NCBI GenBank assembly: GCA_964057225.1
Contig: OZ059899.1
Location: 13,366,001 to 13,430,000 of the forward strand
Direction of reading: 5' to 3'
DNA: 64,000 bases
Origin: Auanema rhodensis
Lineage: Eukaryota; Nematoda; Chromadorea; Rhabditida; Rhabditidae
In this document: positions 18,901-32,177 of the stretch, piece by piece
Layout: each line of letters begins with the position of its first letter
Position numbering within the stretch: the stretch's first letter is position 1
Notes under the pieces: generated by a model
The model's input: the letters and a program-made list of their open reading frames with translations, nothing else
Databases searched by the model: none
What the model was told of the DNA's origin: nothing
Position numbers and translations under genes: made by a program

Positions 18901-21900
18901 TTCAAGTGAGATTTGGATGTGACTCTCCAATTTTTCGGAAAAATGGTTTATATCGAACACATCCACAAGATTTGTTCACAAAAAAGTTCAGGCTGTAGGC
19001 ACTGTGTGTCCGGTGAATGTCCATTTTTCACAAAAATCATCAACTAAAATCAAATACAGATGAACTGAGGTTGGGTATTCAGATGTGTAGATTCTGAATT
19101 TTCAAGTGAGGTTTAGATGTGACTCTCCAATTTTTCGGAAAAATGGTTTATATCGAACACATCCACAAGATTTGTTCACAAAAAAGTTCAGGCTGTAGGC
19201 ACTGTGTGTCCGGTGAATGTCCATTTTTCACAAAAATCATCAACTAAAATCAAATACAGATGAACTGAGGTTGGGTATTCAGATGTGTAGATTCTGAAAT
19301 TTCAAGTGAGATTTGGATGTGACTCTCCAATTTTTCGGAAAAATGGTTTATATCGAACACATCCACAAGATTTGTTCACAAAAAAGTTCAGGCTGTAGGC
19401 ACTGTGTGTCCGGTGAATTTCCATTTTTCATAAAAATCATCAACTAAAATCAAATACAGATGAACTGAGGTTGGGTATTCAGATGTGTAGATTCTGAATT
19501 TTCAAGTGAGGTTTAGATGTGACTCTCCAATTTTTCGGAAAAATGGTTTATATCGAACACATCCACAAGATTTGTTCACAAAAAAGTTCAGGCTGTAGGC
19601 ACTGTGTGTCCGGTGAATGTCCATTTTTCACAAAAATCATCAACTAAAATCAAATACAGATGAACTGAGGTTGGGTATTCAGATGTGTAGATTCTGAAAT
19701 TTCAAGTGAGATTTGGATGTGACTCTCCAATTTTTCGGAAAAATGGTTTATATCGAACACATCCACAAGATTTGTTCACAAAAAAGTTCAGGCTGTAGGC
19801 ACTGTGTGTCCGGTGAATGTCCATTTTTCATAAAAATCATCAACTAAAATCAAATACAGATGAACTGAGGTTGGGTATTCAGATGTGTAGATTCTGAGTT
19901 TTCAAGTGAGATTTGGATGTGACTCTCCAATTTTTCGGAAAAATGGTTTATATCGAACACATCCACAAGATTTGTTCACAAAAAAGTTCAGGCTGTAGGC
20001 ACTGTGTGTCCGGTGAATGTCCATTTTTCATAAAAATCATCAACTAAAATCAAATACAGATGAACTGAGGTTGGGTATTCAGATGTGTAGATTCTGAGTT
20101 TTCAAGTGAGATTTGGATGTGACTCTCCAATTTTTCGGAAAAATGGTTTATATCGAACACATCCACAAGATTTGTTCACAAAAAAGTTCAGGCTGTAGGC
20201 ACTGTGTGTCCGGTGAATGTCCATTTTTCATAAAAATCATCAACTAAAATCAAATACAGATGAACTGAGGTTGGGTATTCAGATGTGTAGATTCTGAATT
20301 TTCAAGTGAGATTTGGATGTGACTCTCCAATTTTTCGGAAAAATGGTTTATATCGAACACATCCACAAGATTTGTTCACAAAAAAGTTCAGGCTGTAGGC
20401 ACTGTGTGTCCGGTGAATGTCCATTTTTCATAAAAATCATCAACTAAAATCAAATACAGATGAACTGAGGTTGGGTATTCAGATGTGTAGATTCTGAATT
20501 TTCAAGTGAGATTTGGATGTGACTCTCCAATTTTTCGGAAAAATGGTTTATATCGAACACATCCACAAGATTTGTTCACAAAAAAGTTCAGGCTGTAGGC
20601 ACTGTGTGTCCGGTGAATGTCCATTTTTCACAAAAATCATCAACTAAAATCAAATACAGATGAACTGAGGTTGGGTATTCAGATGTGTAGATTCTGAATT
20701 TTCAAGTGAGGTTTAGATGTGACTCTCCAATTTTTCGGAAAAATGGTTTATATCGAACACATCCACAAGATTTGTTCACAAAAAAGTTCAGGCTGTAGGC
20801 ACTGTGTGTCCGGTGAATGTCCATTTTTCACAAAAATCATCAACTAAAATCAAATACAGATGAACTGAGGTTGGGTATTCAGATGTGTAGATTCTGAAAT
20901 TTCAAGTGAGATTTGGATGTGACTCTCCAATTTTTCGGAAAAATGGTTTATATCGAACACATCCACAAGATTTGTTCACAAAAAAGTTCAGGCTGTAGGC
21001 ACTGTGTGTCCGGTGAATTTCCATTTTTCATAAAAATCATCAACTAAAATCAAATACAGATGAACTGAGGTTGGGTATTCAGATGTGTAGATTCTGAATT
21101 TTCAAGTGAGGTTTAGATGTGACTCTCCAATTTTTCGGAAAAATGGTTTATATCGAACACATCCACAAGATTTGTTCACAAAAAAGTTCAGGCTGTAGGC
21201 ACTGTGTGTCCGGTGAATGTCCATTTTTCACAAAAATCATCAACTAAAATCAAATACAGATGAACTGAGGTTGGGTATTCAGATGTGTAGATTCTGAAAT
21301 TTCAAGTGAGATTTGGATGTGACTCTCCAATTTTTCGGAAAAATGGTTTATATCGAACACATCCACAAGATTTGTTCACAAAAAAGTTCAGGCTGTAGGC
21401 ACTGTGTGTCCGGTGAATGTCCATTTTTCATAAAAATCATCAACTAAAATCAAATACAGATGAACTGAGGTTGGGTATTCAGATGTGTAGATTCTGAGTT
21501 TTCAAGTGAGATTTGGATGTGACTCTCCAATTTTTCGGAAAAATGGTTTATATCGAACACATCCACAAGATTTGTTCACAAAAAAGTTCAGGCTGTAGGC
21601 ACTGTGTGTCCGGTGAATGTCCATTTTTCATAAAAATCATCAACTAAAATCAAATACAGATGAACTGAGGTTGGGTATTCAGATGTGTAGATTCTGAGTT
21701 TTCAAGTGAGATTTGGATGTGACTCTCCAATTTTTCGGAAAAATGGTTTATATCGAACACATCCACAAGATTTGTTCACAAAAAAGTTCAGGCTGTAGGC
21801 ACTGTGTGTCCGGTGAATGTCCATTTTTCATAAAAATCATCAACTAAAATCAAATACAGATGAACTGAGGTTGGGTATTCAGATGTGTAGATTCTGAATT

Positions 21901-24900
21901 TTCAAGTGAGATTTGGATGTGACTCTCCAATTTTTCGGAAAAATGGTTTATATCGAACACATCCACAAGATTTGTTCACAAAAAAGTTCAGGCTGTAGGC
22001 ACTGTGTGTCCGGTGAATGTCCATTTTTCATAAAAATCATCAACTAAAATCAAATACAGATGAACTGAGGTTGGGTATTCAGATGTGTAGATTCTGAATT
22101 TTCAAGTGAGATTTGGATGTGACTCTCCAATTTTTCGGAAAAATGGTTTATATCGAACACATCCACAAGATTTGTTCACAAAAAAGTTCAGGCTGTAGGC
22201 ACTGTGTGTCCGGTGAATGTCCATTTTTCATAAAAATCATCAACTAAAATCAAATACAGATGAACTGAGGTTGGGTATTCAGATGTGTAGATTCTGAATT
22301 TTCAAGTGAGGTTTGGATGTGACTCTCCAATTTTTCGGAAAAATGGTTTATATCGAACACATCCACAAGATTTGTTCACAAAAAAGTTCAGGCTGCAGGC
22401 ACTGTGTGTCCGGTGAATGTCCATTTTTCACAAAAATCATCAACTAAAATCAAATACAGATGAACTGAGGTTGGGTATTCAGATGTGTAGATTCTGAAAT
22501 TTCAAGTGAGATTTGGATGTGACTCTCCAATTTTTCGGAAAAATGGTTTATATCGAACACATCCACAAGATTTGTTCACAAAAAAGTTCAGGCTGTAGGC
22601 ACTGTGTGTCCGGTGAATGTCCATTTTTCATAAAAATCATCAACTAAAATCAAATACAGATGAACTGAGGTTGGGTATTCAGATGTGTAGATTCTGAATT
22701 TTCAAGTGAGATTTGGATGTTACTCTCCAATTTTTCGGAAAAATGGTTTATATCGAACACATCCACAAGATTTGTTCACAAAAAAGTTCAGGCTGTAGGC
22801 ACTGTGTGTCCGGTGAATGTCCATTTTTCACAAAAATCATCAACTAAAATCAAATACAGATGAACTGAGGTTGGGTATTCAGATGTGTAGATTCTGAAAT
22901 TTCAAGTGAGATTTGGATGTGACTCTCCAATTTTTCGGAAAAATGGTTTATATCGAACACATCCACAAGATTTGTTCACAAAAAAGTTCAGGCTGTAGGC
23001 ACTGTGTGTCCGGTGAATGTCCATTTTTCATAAAAATCATCAACTAAAATCAAATACAGATGAACTGAGGTTGGGTATTCAGATGTGTAGATTCTGAAAT
23101 TTCAAGTGAGATTTGGATGTTACTCTCCAATTTTTCGGAAAAATGGTTTATATCGAACACATCCACAAGATTTGTTCACAAAAAAGTTCAGGCTGTAGGC
23201 ACTGTGTGTCCGGTGAATGTCCATTTTTCACAAAAATCATCAACTAAAATCAAATACAGATGAGCTGAGGTTGGGCATTCAGATGTGTAGATTCTGAAAT
23301 TTCAAGTAAGATTTGGATGTGACTCTCCAATTTTTCGGAAAAATGGTTTATATCGAACACATCCACAAGATTTGTTCACAAAAAAGTTCAGGCTGTAGGC
23401 ACTGTGTGTCCGGTGAATGTCCATTTTTCATAAAAATCATCAACTAAAATCAAATACAGATGAACTGAGGTTGGGTATTCAGATGTGTAGATTCTGAGTT
23501 TTCAAGTGAGATTTGGATGTGACTCTCCAATTTTTCGGAAAAATGGTTTATATCGAACACATCCACAAGATTTGTTCACAAAAAAGTTCAGGCTGTAGGC
23601 ACTGTGTGTCCGGTGAATGTCCATTTTTCATAAAAATCATCAACTAAAATCAAATACAGATGAACTGAGGTTGGGTATTCAGATGTGTAGATTCTGAAAT
23701 TTCAAGTGAGATTTGGATGTGACTCTCCAATTTTTCGGAAAAATGGTTTATATCGAACACATCCACAAGATTTGTTCACAAAAAAGTTCAGGCTGTAGGC
23801 ACTGTGTGTCCGGTGAATGTCCATTTTTCACAAAAATCATCAACTAAAATCAAATACAGATGATCTGAGGTTGGGTATTCAGATGTGTAGATTCTGAAAT
23901 TTCAAGTGAGATTTGGATGTTACTCTCCAATTTTTCGGAAAAATGGTTTATATCGAACACATCCACAAGATTTGTTCACAAAAAAGTTCAGGCTGTAGGC
24001 ACTGTGTCCGGTGAATGTCCATTTTTCATAAAAATCATCAACTAAAATCAAATACAGATGATCTGAGGTTGGGCATTCAGATGTGTAGATTCTGAAATTT
24101 CAAGTCAGATTTGGATGTGACTCTCCAATTTTTCGGAAAAATGGTTTATATCGAACACATCCACAAGATTTGTTCACAAAAAAGTTCAGGCTGCAGGCAC
24201 TGTGTGTCCGGTGAATGTCCATTTTTCACAAAAATCATCAACTAAAATCAAATACAGATAAACTGAGGTTGGGCATTCAGATGTGTAGATTCTGAAATTT
24301 CAAGTCAGATTTGGATGTGACTCTCCAATTTTTCGGAAAAATGGTTTATATCGAACACATCCACAAGATTTGTTCACAAAAAAGTTCAGGCTGCAGGCAC
24401 TGTGTGTCCGGTGAATGTCCATTTTTCACAAAAATCATCAACTAAAATCAAATACAGATAAACTGAGGTTGGGTATTCAGATGTGTAGATTCTGAATTTT
24501 CAAGAGAGATTTGGCTGTGACTCTCCAATTTTTCGGAAAAATGGTTTATATCGAACACATCCACAAGATTTGTTCACAAAAAAGTTCAGGCTGCAGGCAC
24601 TGTGTGTCCGGTGAATGTCCATTTTTCACAAAAATCATCAACTAAAATCAAATACAGATAAACTGAGGTTGGGCATTCAGATGTGTAGATTCTGAAATTT
24701 CAAGTCAGATTTGGATGTGACTCTCCAATTTTTCGGAAAAATGGTTTATATCGAACACATCCACAAGATTTGTTCACAAAAAAGTTCAGGCTGCAGGCAC
24801 TGTGTGTCCGGTGAATGTCCATTTTTCACAAAAATCATCAACTAAAATCAAATACAGATAAACTGAGGTTGGGTATTCAAATGTGTAGATTCTGAATTTT

Positions 24901-25363
24901 CAAGTGAGATTTGGCTGTGACTCTCCAATTTTTCGGAAAAATGGTTTATATCGAACACATCCACATGATTTGTTCACAAAAAAGTTCAGGCTGCAGGCAC
25001 TGTGTGTCCGGTGAATGTCCATTTTTCACAAAAATCATCAACTAAAATCAAATACAGATAAACTGAGGTTGGGTATTCAAATGTGTAGATTCTGAATTTT
25101 CAAGTGAGATTTGGCTGTGACTCTCCAATTTTTCGGAAAAATGGTTTATATCGAACACATCCACATGATTTGTTCACAAAAAAGTTCAGGCTGCAGGCAC
25201 TGTGTGTCCGGTGAATGTCCATTTTTCATAAAAATCATCAACTAAAATCAAATACAGATGAACTGAGGTTGGGTATTCAGATGTGTAGATTCTGAATTTT
25301 CAAGTGAGATTTGGCTGTGACTCTCCAATTTTTCGGAAAAATGGTTTATATCGAACACATCCA
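9995..25363. repeat. satellite array, 200-bp monomer, about 77 copies
   Basis: Head-to-tail copies of a 200-bp unit beginning CACTGTGTGTCCGGTGAATG. Units start every 200 bases from 10001; one copy near 15541 lost 1 bp and one at about 24000 lost 2 bp. The last copy stops at 25363. Copies differ at a handful of recurring diagnostic sites (CATA/CACA, GAACTG/GAGCTG, GGGTATT/GGGCATT, GAAATTT/GAATTTT/GAGTTTT). These sort them into types that repeat in order, which shows higher-order repeats. Units right of about 24000 are more divergent (CAGATAAACTG, GGCTGCAGG, TTTGGCTGTG). The left edge stops abruptly at 9995. No ORF longer than chance crosses units. Nucleosome-length period is an observation; function is unknown. 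Confidence 0.99.
19000..22199. repeat. 1,600-bp higher-order repeat, two copies
   Basis: Eight consecutive 200-bp monomers at 19000-20599 repeat in the same order at 20600-22199. The shared markers include GAGGTTTAGATG in units 1 and 3, the rare GTGAATTTCC in unit 3, GAGTTTT in units 5-6 and GAATTTT in units 7-8. I checked marker by marker and saw no exception. Confidence 0.9.
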
Positions 25364-25562
25364 TGAGAATGTTCGTGAATGAAAAAATACGCAAATTTAA
25401 TTTTTTATGAAAAAATTTGAACAATTATAAAAATAAATGTTAAGACAGTTATACCCGAATACACAAATGTGAAAACCGTGATTAACAGGGCTATATACCC
25501 ATAGTTCAATACACTTAGCCATCACTGTAATGAATTTGTTTGAACTTTGAACTTCTTCCTGT

Positions 25563-28500
25563 TTAGAAGTTCAGTTTGTTTACATCAGCGAGCAAATCGT
25601 CCATTCCCAAAGCTGAAAGATAACTCATATATATGTTATAAACATTATTAATACTATGAGATTTAGGTTTTTGAGGCTCTTCGAGATCCATATCTGAATC
25701 CACATCACTGTTAAGCTCGCCATCATCCTCATCACTCTCTTCCGTCGCACTCAAAGTTCCCTCGTCATCACTGTAATGAATTTGTTTCATAATTAGTGGA
25801 AATAAATTGAAATCAACCTCTCATTGCCGAGAGAAATACCAGTACCCAAAACTTCGCTCACAAGATCTATGAAGGACGATCCAAAACAGTTATTAGTTAG
25901 GGATAATGATCTGAAGCAAAAAAGACATGCTCATTATTCGATAAAGAAACATACACATTGCTTTTGAATGTGCCCTTCCACAACGAAATTATATGCTCAG
26001 CATCTGCAGAACTTAATTCTCCTCCAGATAAATCTACCGACTAATAAACAGAACAAATGAGAAAAATAAATGTTAACTTTCAAAAAAACCTTCAATTTAA
26101 CATGATCCCCAGATGTTAGAGCAGATATAACATCGATGGCTCCCTTTCTACACAATGAATCTCCTAGGTCGAGAACTTCTAGAGCTAGAAGACCTTTTAC
26201 AGCCTTAAGAAATATCACATTAAGAGCACAATGGAAGGAAAAACATACTGCAGCAACAGCTTTAGCTCCAGTAGCGGTGCAAGTATTATCGTTGAAGTTA
26301 ATGACCCGGAGATTAGGATTATATTTCAATGATTCGGCCAATGCTGTTATGCCATCTGATCGTATTCCATTCTGATAGATGATTATCTCCTCCAAACTTC
26401 CAATTTTCTACAAAAAGAAAATAACACACTCAAGTCCAATAAGAAAAAACCTTGAAAGCTTTCGAAAGCGCTTTGGCTCCGGGGTCTTCTAGTCGGTTTC
26501 TGCCGGCAATAAAGGTTTTCAACTGGAAGCTACGTCCACTTCTTTTAGCGTTATCGTAGCATTCTTCTAAGCATGATGCTACAATCTGAAAATAGTAAAA
26601 AAATAGACACTTGTTTAATTCCTGAATAACTCAACCTTTCCACCGGCACCTAAACCGTTATTATTTAATTTTAAAACTTCGAGAGAAAAGGCAGAGCTCG
26701 ATTTTAAGAAATCGGAGATTCCTGAAAGAAATTCTGAATATTTAACAATTAGATTTTCTATATACCTTCAGCTCCAATCGGTCCGAAGGCATTATCTGAT
26801 AGATCCAACTCTACGATCTGGCAATTTGCTCGCATCATAGCTCCGCACATGGATTTCTGAAAGCACTATTCACTTCAAAACAACTAAGTTATAACCTACC
26901 AGAATAGGTGGGATCTCTGTTTTTAAACGGCCAGTAAACATATCGCTCCATAAACACCTCTAGAAAGATTTGAAGTATTTAAGAAATAATACCATATTAA
27001 TACAAATAACGAAAATAAAATTATGACATAGGTAAACAAACTTTAAGTTCAGGATGTTTCAATAAGGATTGCCCTATTCTTTCTCCTGCAGGAACACCAA
27101 CAGTATTTCCTCGAAGAATAAGGGTGTGCATAGTGGGTGCTTTATCAATGACAGAGCAAACAAGTTCAGCTGCATAGAATAAAAGTAAAATCTTCAAAAT
27201 GAGATCGTATTACCGTCTGAAGCCGTATTTAACTTGTATTGCTTATCAAGGAACGAAACAACTTCCTCCTGTTCGACGTTCAGTTTGTTTACACCAGCGA
27301 GCAAATCGTCCATTCCCAAAGCTGAAAGATAACTCATATATATGTTATAAACATTATTAATACTATGAGATTTAGGTTTTTGAGGCTCTTCGAGATCCAT
27401 ATCTGAATCCACATCACTGTTAAGCTCGCCATCATCCTCATCACTCTCTTCCGTCGCACTCAAAGTTCCCTCGTCATCACTGTAATGAATTTGTTTCATA
27501 ATTAGTGGAAATAAATTGAAATCAACCTCTCATTGCCGAGAGAAATACCAGTACCCAAAACTTCGCTCACAAGATCTATGAAGGACGATCCAAAACAGTT
27601 ATTAGTTAGGGATAATGATCTGAAGCAAAAAAGACATGCTCATTATTCGATAAAGAAACATACACATTGCTTTTGAATGTGCCCTTCCACAACGAAATTA
27701 TATGCTCAGCATCTGCAGAACTTAATTCTCCTCCAGATAAATCTACCGACTAATAAACAGAACAAATGAGAAAAATAAATGTTAACTTTCAAAAAAACCT
27801 TCAATTTAACATGATCCCCAGATGTTAGAGCAGATATAACATCGATGGCTCCCTTTCTACACAATGAATCTCCTAGGTCGAGAACTTCTAGAGCTAGAAG
27901 ACCTTTTACAGCCTTAAGAAATATCACATTAAGAGCACAATGGAAGGAAGAACATACTGCAGCAACAGCTTTAGCTCCAGTAGCGGTGCAAGTATTATCG
28001 TTGAAGTTAATGACCCGGAGATTAGGATTATATTTCAATGATTCGGCCAATGCTGTTATGCCATCTGATCGTATTCCATTCTGATAGATGATTATCTCCT
28101 CCAAACTTCCAATTTTCTACAAAAAGAAAATAACACACTCAAGTCCAATAAGAAAAAACCTTGAAAGCTTTCGAAAGCGCTTTGGCTCCGGGGTCTTCTA
28201 GTCGGTTTCTGCCGGCAATAAAGGTTTTCAACTGGAAGCTACGTCCACTTCTTTTAGCGTTATCGTAGCATTCTTCTAAGCATGATGCTACAATCTGAAA
28301 ATAGTAAAAAAATAGACACTTGTTTAATTCCTGAATAACTCAACCTTTCCACCGGCACCTAAACCGTTATTATTTAATTTTAAAACTTCGAGAGAAAAGG
28401 CAGAGCTCGATTTTAAGAAATCGGAGATTCCTGAAAGAAATTCTGAATATTTAACAATTAGATTTTCTATATACCTTCAGCTCCAATCGGTCCGAAGGCA

Positions 28501-30659
28501 TTATCTGATAGATCCAACTCTACGATCTGGCAATTTGCTCGCATCATAGCTCCGCACATGGATTTCTGAAAGCACTATTCACTTCAAAACAACTAAGTTA
28601 TAACCTACCAGAATAGGTGGGATCTCTGTTTTTAAACGGCCAGTAAACATATCGCTCCATAAACACCTCTAGAAAGATTTGAAGTATTTAAGAAATAATA
28701 CCATATTAATACAAATAACGAAAATAAAATTATGACATAGGTAAACAAACTTTAAGTTCAGGATGTTTCAATAAGGATTGCCCTATTCTTTCTCCTGCAG
28801 GAACACCAACAGTATTTCCTCGAAGAATAAGGGTGTGCATAGTGGGTGCTTTATCAATGACAGAGCAAACAAGTTCAGCTGCATAGAATAAAAGTAAAAT
28901 CTTCAAAATGAGATCGTATTACCGTCTGAAGCCGTATTTAACTTGTATTGCTTATCAAGGAACGAAACAACTTCCTCCTGTTCGACGTTCAGTTTGTTTA
29001 CACCAGCGAGCAAATCATCCATTCCCAAAGCTGAAAGATAACTCATATATATGTTATAAACATTATTAATACTATGAGATTTAGGTTTTTGAGGCTCTTC
29101 GAGATCCATATCTGAATCCACATCACTGTTAAGCTCGCCATCATCCTCATCACTCTCTTCCGTCGCACTCAAAGTTCCCTCGTCATCACTGTAATGAATT
29201 TGTTTCATAATTAGTGGAAATAAATTGAAATCAACCTCTCATTGCCGAGAGAAATACCAGTACCCAAAACTTCGCTCACAAGATCTATGAAGGACGATCC
29301 AAAACAGTTATTAGTTAGGGATAATGATCTGAAGCAAAAAAGACATGCTCATTATTCGATAAAGAAACATACACATTGCTTTTGAATGTGCCCTTCCACA
29401 ACGAAATTATATGCTCAGCATCTGCAGAACTTAATTCTCCTCCAGATAAATCTACCGACTAATAAACAGAACAAATGAGAAAAATAAATGTTAACTTTCA
29501 AAAAAACCTTCAATTTAACATGATCCCCAGATGTTAGAGCAGATATAACATCGATGGCTCCCTTTCTACACAATGAATCTCCTAGGTCGAGAACTTCTAG
29601 AGCTAGAAGACCTTTTACAGCCTTAAGAAATATCACATTAAGAGCACAATGGAAGGAAGAACATACTGCAGCAACAGCTTTAGCTCCAGTAGCGGTGCAA
29701 GTATTATCGTTGAAGTTAATGACCCGGAGATTAGGATTATATTTCAATGATTCGGCCAATGCTGTTATGCCATCTGATCGTATTCCATTCTGATAGATGA
29801 TTATCTCCTCCAAACTTCCAATTTTCTACAAAAAGAAAATAACACACTCAAGTCCAATAAGAAAAAACCTTGAAAGCTTTCGAAAGCGCTTTGGCTCCGG
29901 GGTCTTCTAGTCGGTTTCTGCCGGCAATAAAGGTTTTCAACTGGAAGCTACGTCCACTTCTTTTAGCGTTATCGTAGCATTCTTCTAAGCATGATGCTAC
30001 AATCTGAAAATAGTAAAAAAATAGACACTTGTTTAATTCCTGAATAACTCAACCTTTCCACCGGCACCTAAACCGTTATTATTTAATTTTAAAACTTCGA
30101 GAGAAAAGGCAGAGCTCGATTTTAAGAAATCGGAGATTCCTGAAAGAAATTCTGAATATTTAACAATTAGATTTTCTATATACCTTCAGCTCCAATCGGT
30201 CCGAAGGCATTATCTGATAGATCCAACTCTACGATCTGGCAATTTGCTCGCATCATAGCTCCGCACATGGATTTCTGAAAGCACTATTCACTTCAAAACA
30301 ACTAAGTTATAACCTACCAGAATAGGTGGGATCTCTGTTTTTAAACGGCCAGTAAACATATCGCTCCATAAACACCTCTAAAACAATTTTCTTAAATTGT
30401 TTTCAAAAATAAGATCACCTGAAGCTCTGGATGTTGAGCAATGGCAGCTGCCAATCGTTCTCCTGCCTTCACCCCAACTGTATTGCCTTTTAGTTCTAAT
30501 ACAAGTAGCTTCGGACATTTTTCAATCTCTTGTGCTATGGGCTCAGCTTAATAAACAACTGTTATTTTTTGAGAATAAAGTTCGGTACACACCTACTTCG
30601 GCATTGTCCAATTTCGCAAGTCTGTTTGCGAAAGAAAGCACGCCTTCCTTCGACATCAT
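25563..30659 (-). CDS. ran-2: RanGAP with three tandem GAP mod­ules, predicted 1,220 aa
   Basis: Ran GTPase-activating protein, which triggers GTP hydrolysis on Ran at the cytoplasmic side of the pore. Thirty-one exons join without a frame break: 30593-30659, 30419-30546, 30318-30377, 30184-30274, 30054-30139, 29869-30003, 29667-29825, 29508-29621, 29373-29458, 29236-29328, 28923-29188, 28751-28878. Exons 13-22 are the same set shifted by 1,709 bp. Exons 23-31 are shifted again, ending at 25563. Each module of about 400 aa has LRRs, the RanGAP motif DMFTGRLK (Arg76, 482, 888), NNNGLG with its Asn, and a Glu/Asp-rich stretch starting DDEGTLSATEESDEDDGE. Canonical RNA1/RanGAP has one such module. 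Modules are >99% identical including introns, so either a very recent expansion or an assembly duplication. Start: ATGATG at 30657-30659, the first Met after a likely 5' UTR intron. Confidence 0.85.
25570..30377 (-). repeat. 1,709-bp tandem genic repeat, 2.8 copies
   Basis: Copies start at about 25570, 27279 and 28988; the third is truncated at 30377, exactly at an exon 3 splice acceptor. The left edge falls inside the last exon at the codons for VNKLN. I saw only isolated substitutions between copies, for example K/E codon change in intronic reading at about 26241 and a silent C/T at 29018. Each unit carries exons 3-12 of the RanGAP gene. Confidence 0.97.
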
Positions 30660-32177
30660 TTTAAGAGGGACTTAAAAAAAATTTTATAAAAAAGAGAACT
30701 TATAAAATGCTACCTTCTAACACATAATGAAACGCAACAGAATTATGAGTATGATTACTAGGAGGAATAATAGGCATGTTAGTACAAAAAATTTTCAACA
30801 TTCGATTAAACAGGTGCACCGATAACTTAGCAATATCATGACCTGAATACTATGTGTTCGCGGCCAAAGAAAGAGTACTATAGAAGATACGACCAGATAA
30901 GAAGATGACGAACTATATTTAATGTTATACAAAAATACTTATCAAAACATTCAGAAATCAGATGACCAGTTTAAAAATGGCGCACAAGTTAAAATAAGAA
31001 AAGAACAAACTTTCAGAATAATATAATATAAAATTGAAAGGATCAGATGTAGTTTTGTAATATAAAGTATCACTTGGAAAGTATTAAGTTATAATTGAAA
31101 AGTAAGCTACCTACCGCGAAACGGTATTTCTTTTATCAAGCATGAGCAATAACTTTGGAAAAAGTACAGGCGAAAAATAATCAGAATTTGAATTTGCATT
31201 GGGGCGCGCTTAACTATTATTCATTTTTCATCTTAAGTGATAAGTGAAATTAACCAATTAAAATTTTTCTATTATTCAGTTTGAGCAGCATGCTTCCAAC
31301 AGTGTTTTATCTACTTTCATTAACTTTATAGTAGCTAAGATTTGACGACAACTTATTATTTATTTATATATTTTTCAAGATAAGTGAACAACGTTAATGT
31401 ACAAATCGAGTTACGGATCTAGACATATATCATTTTTCAATTATAATATTATAACATTATTAAAAAAACTTATTAGAGAGCATTTAAACACATTCTTGTT
31501 TTCTTTTAGATTTCATTGTTGAACCAGAACGATAACAGTCTTATGTGGTATATAGCTCAAAGGTTGTGTGGCAGTTTGGATGTGCAACACGTAGGTTCAA
31601 TCTCACGTGGAACAATTTGAGTTGATCTTCTACCACCCCAGAGGTACTGGTCAAATTATTGTTCCTAAATTGTAGAGATGTGTATGTATCCATGTATAGC
31701 AACTATGCTGTTATAACTATGGCATGCGCTTCCCACATTTTCTTGTTAAATTATAATATAAAATCATTAAGAAAAACGAATAATAAAGATTTATAAAAAA
31801 AATCTGTATATATGTGGTTTTACATGAAGTGAATTGAAAATAACGAAATGGTGCATAATAAACTTGACAATGAGATGAAATTATGCCGGAAAGAGAAGAG
31901 CGGTTTAAAACACCATATCCGGCAACTACCTCTGAAAACCCGTACGACTTGCGGTTAGTTGACATATGAGAATGTATTTTTGCTAAATCAAAGTAGCAAC
32001 AGATCTCATCCGTTTATAGCGATTTTAGCAGTGGCTAAATGTACATTGGGAGCCGAAAAAGATAGGGAGTAGGGATAGGAACTGAAAGCCTGAGAGAACA
32101 CCCTTTCAATATCTGGCATATTCTACAATATTGATAGTAAACTTGAGCAACTTATTTTTGAAAAATAAGGATTGAAC
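30660..32177. other. intergenic region between SPOP-like and RanGAP genes
   Basis: AT-rich, no coding exon seen. On the minus strand a short 5' UTR exon of the RanGAP gene may end near 30713 (AAG before GTAGCATT), with an acceptor just above the ATG. A decayed tRNA-like segment lies at about 31546-31618. Confidence 0.5.

Noticed and set aside
9995-25363. Could the 200-bp array be a CRISPR array or rDNA-like unit?
   Set aside because: Contiguous near-identical monomers without variable spacers, no rRNA sequence, and a eukaryotic context.
26136-29793. 79-codon plus-strand ORFs repeated three times (26136, 27845, 29554)
   Set aside because: Antisense shadows of RanGAP exons 7-8; repeated only because the gene block is repeated.
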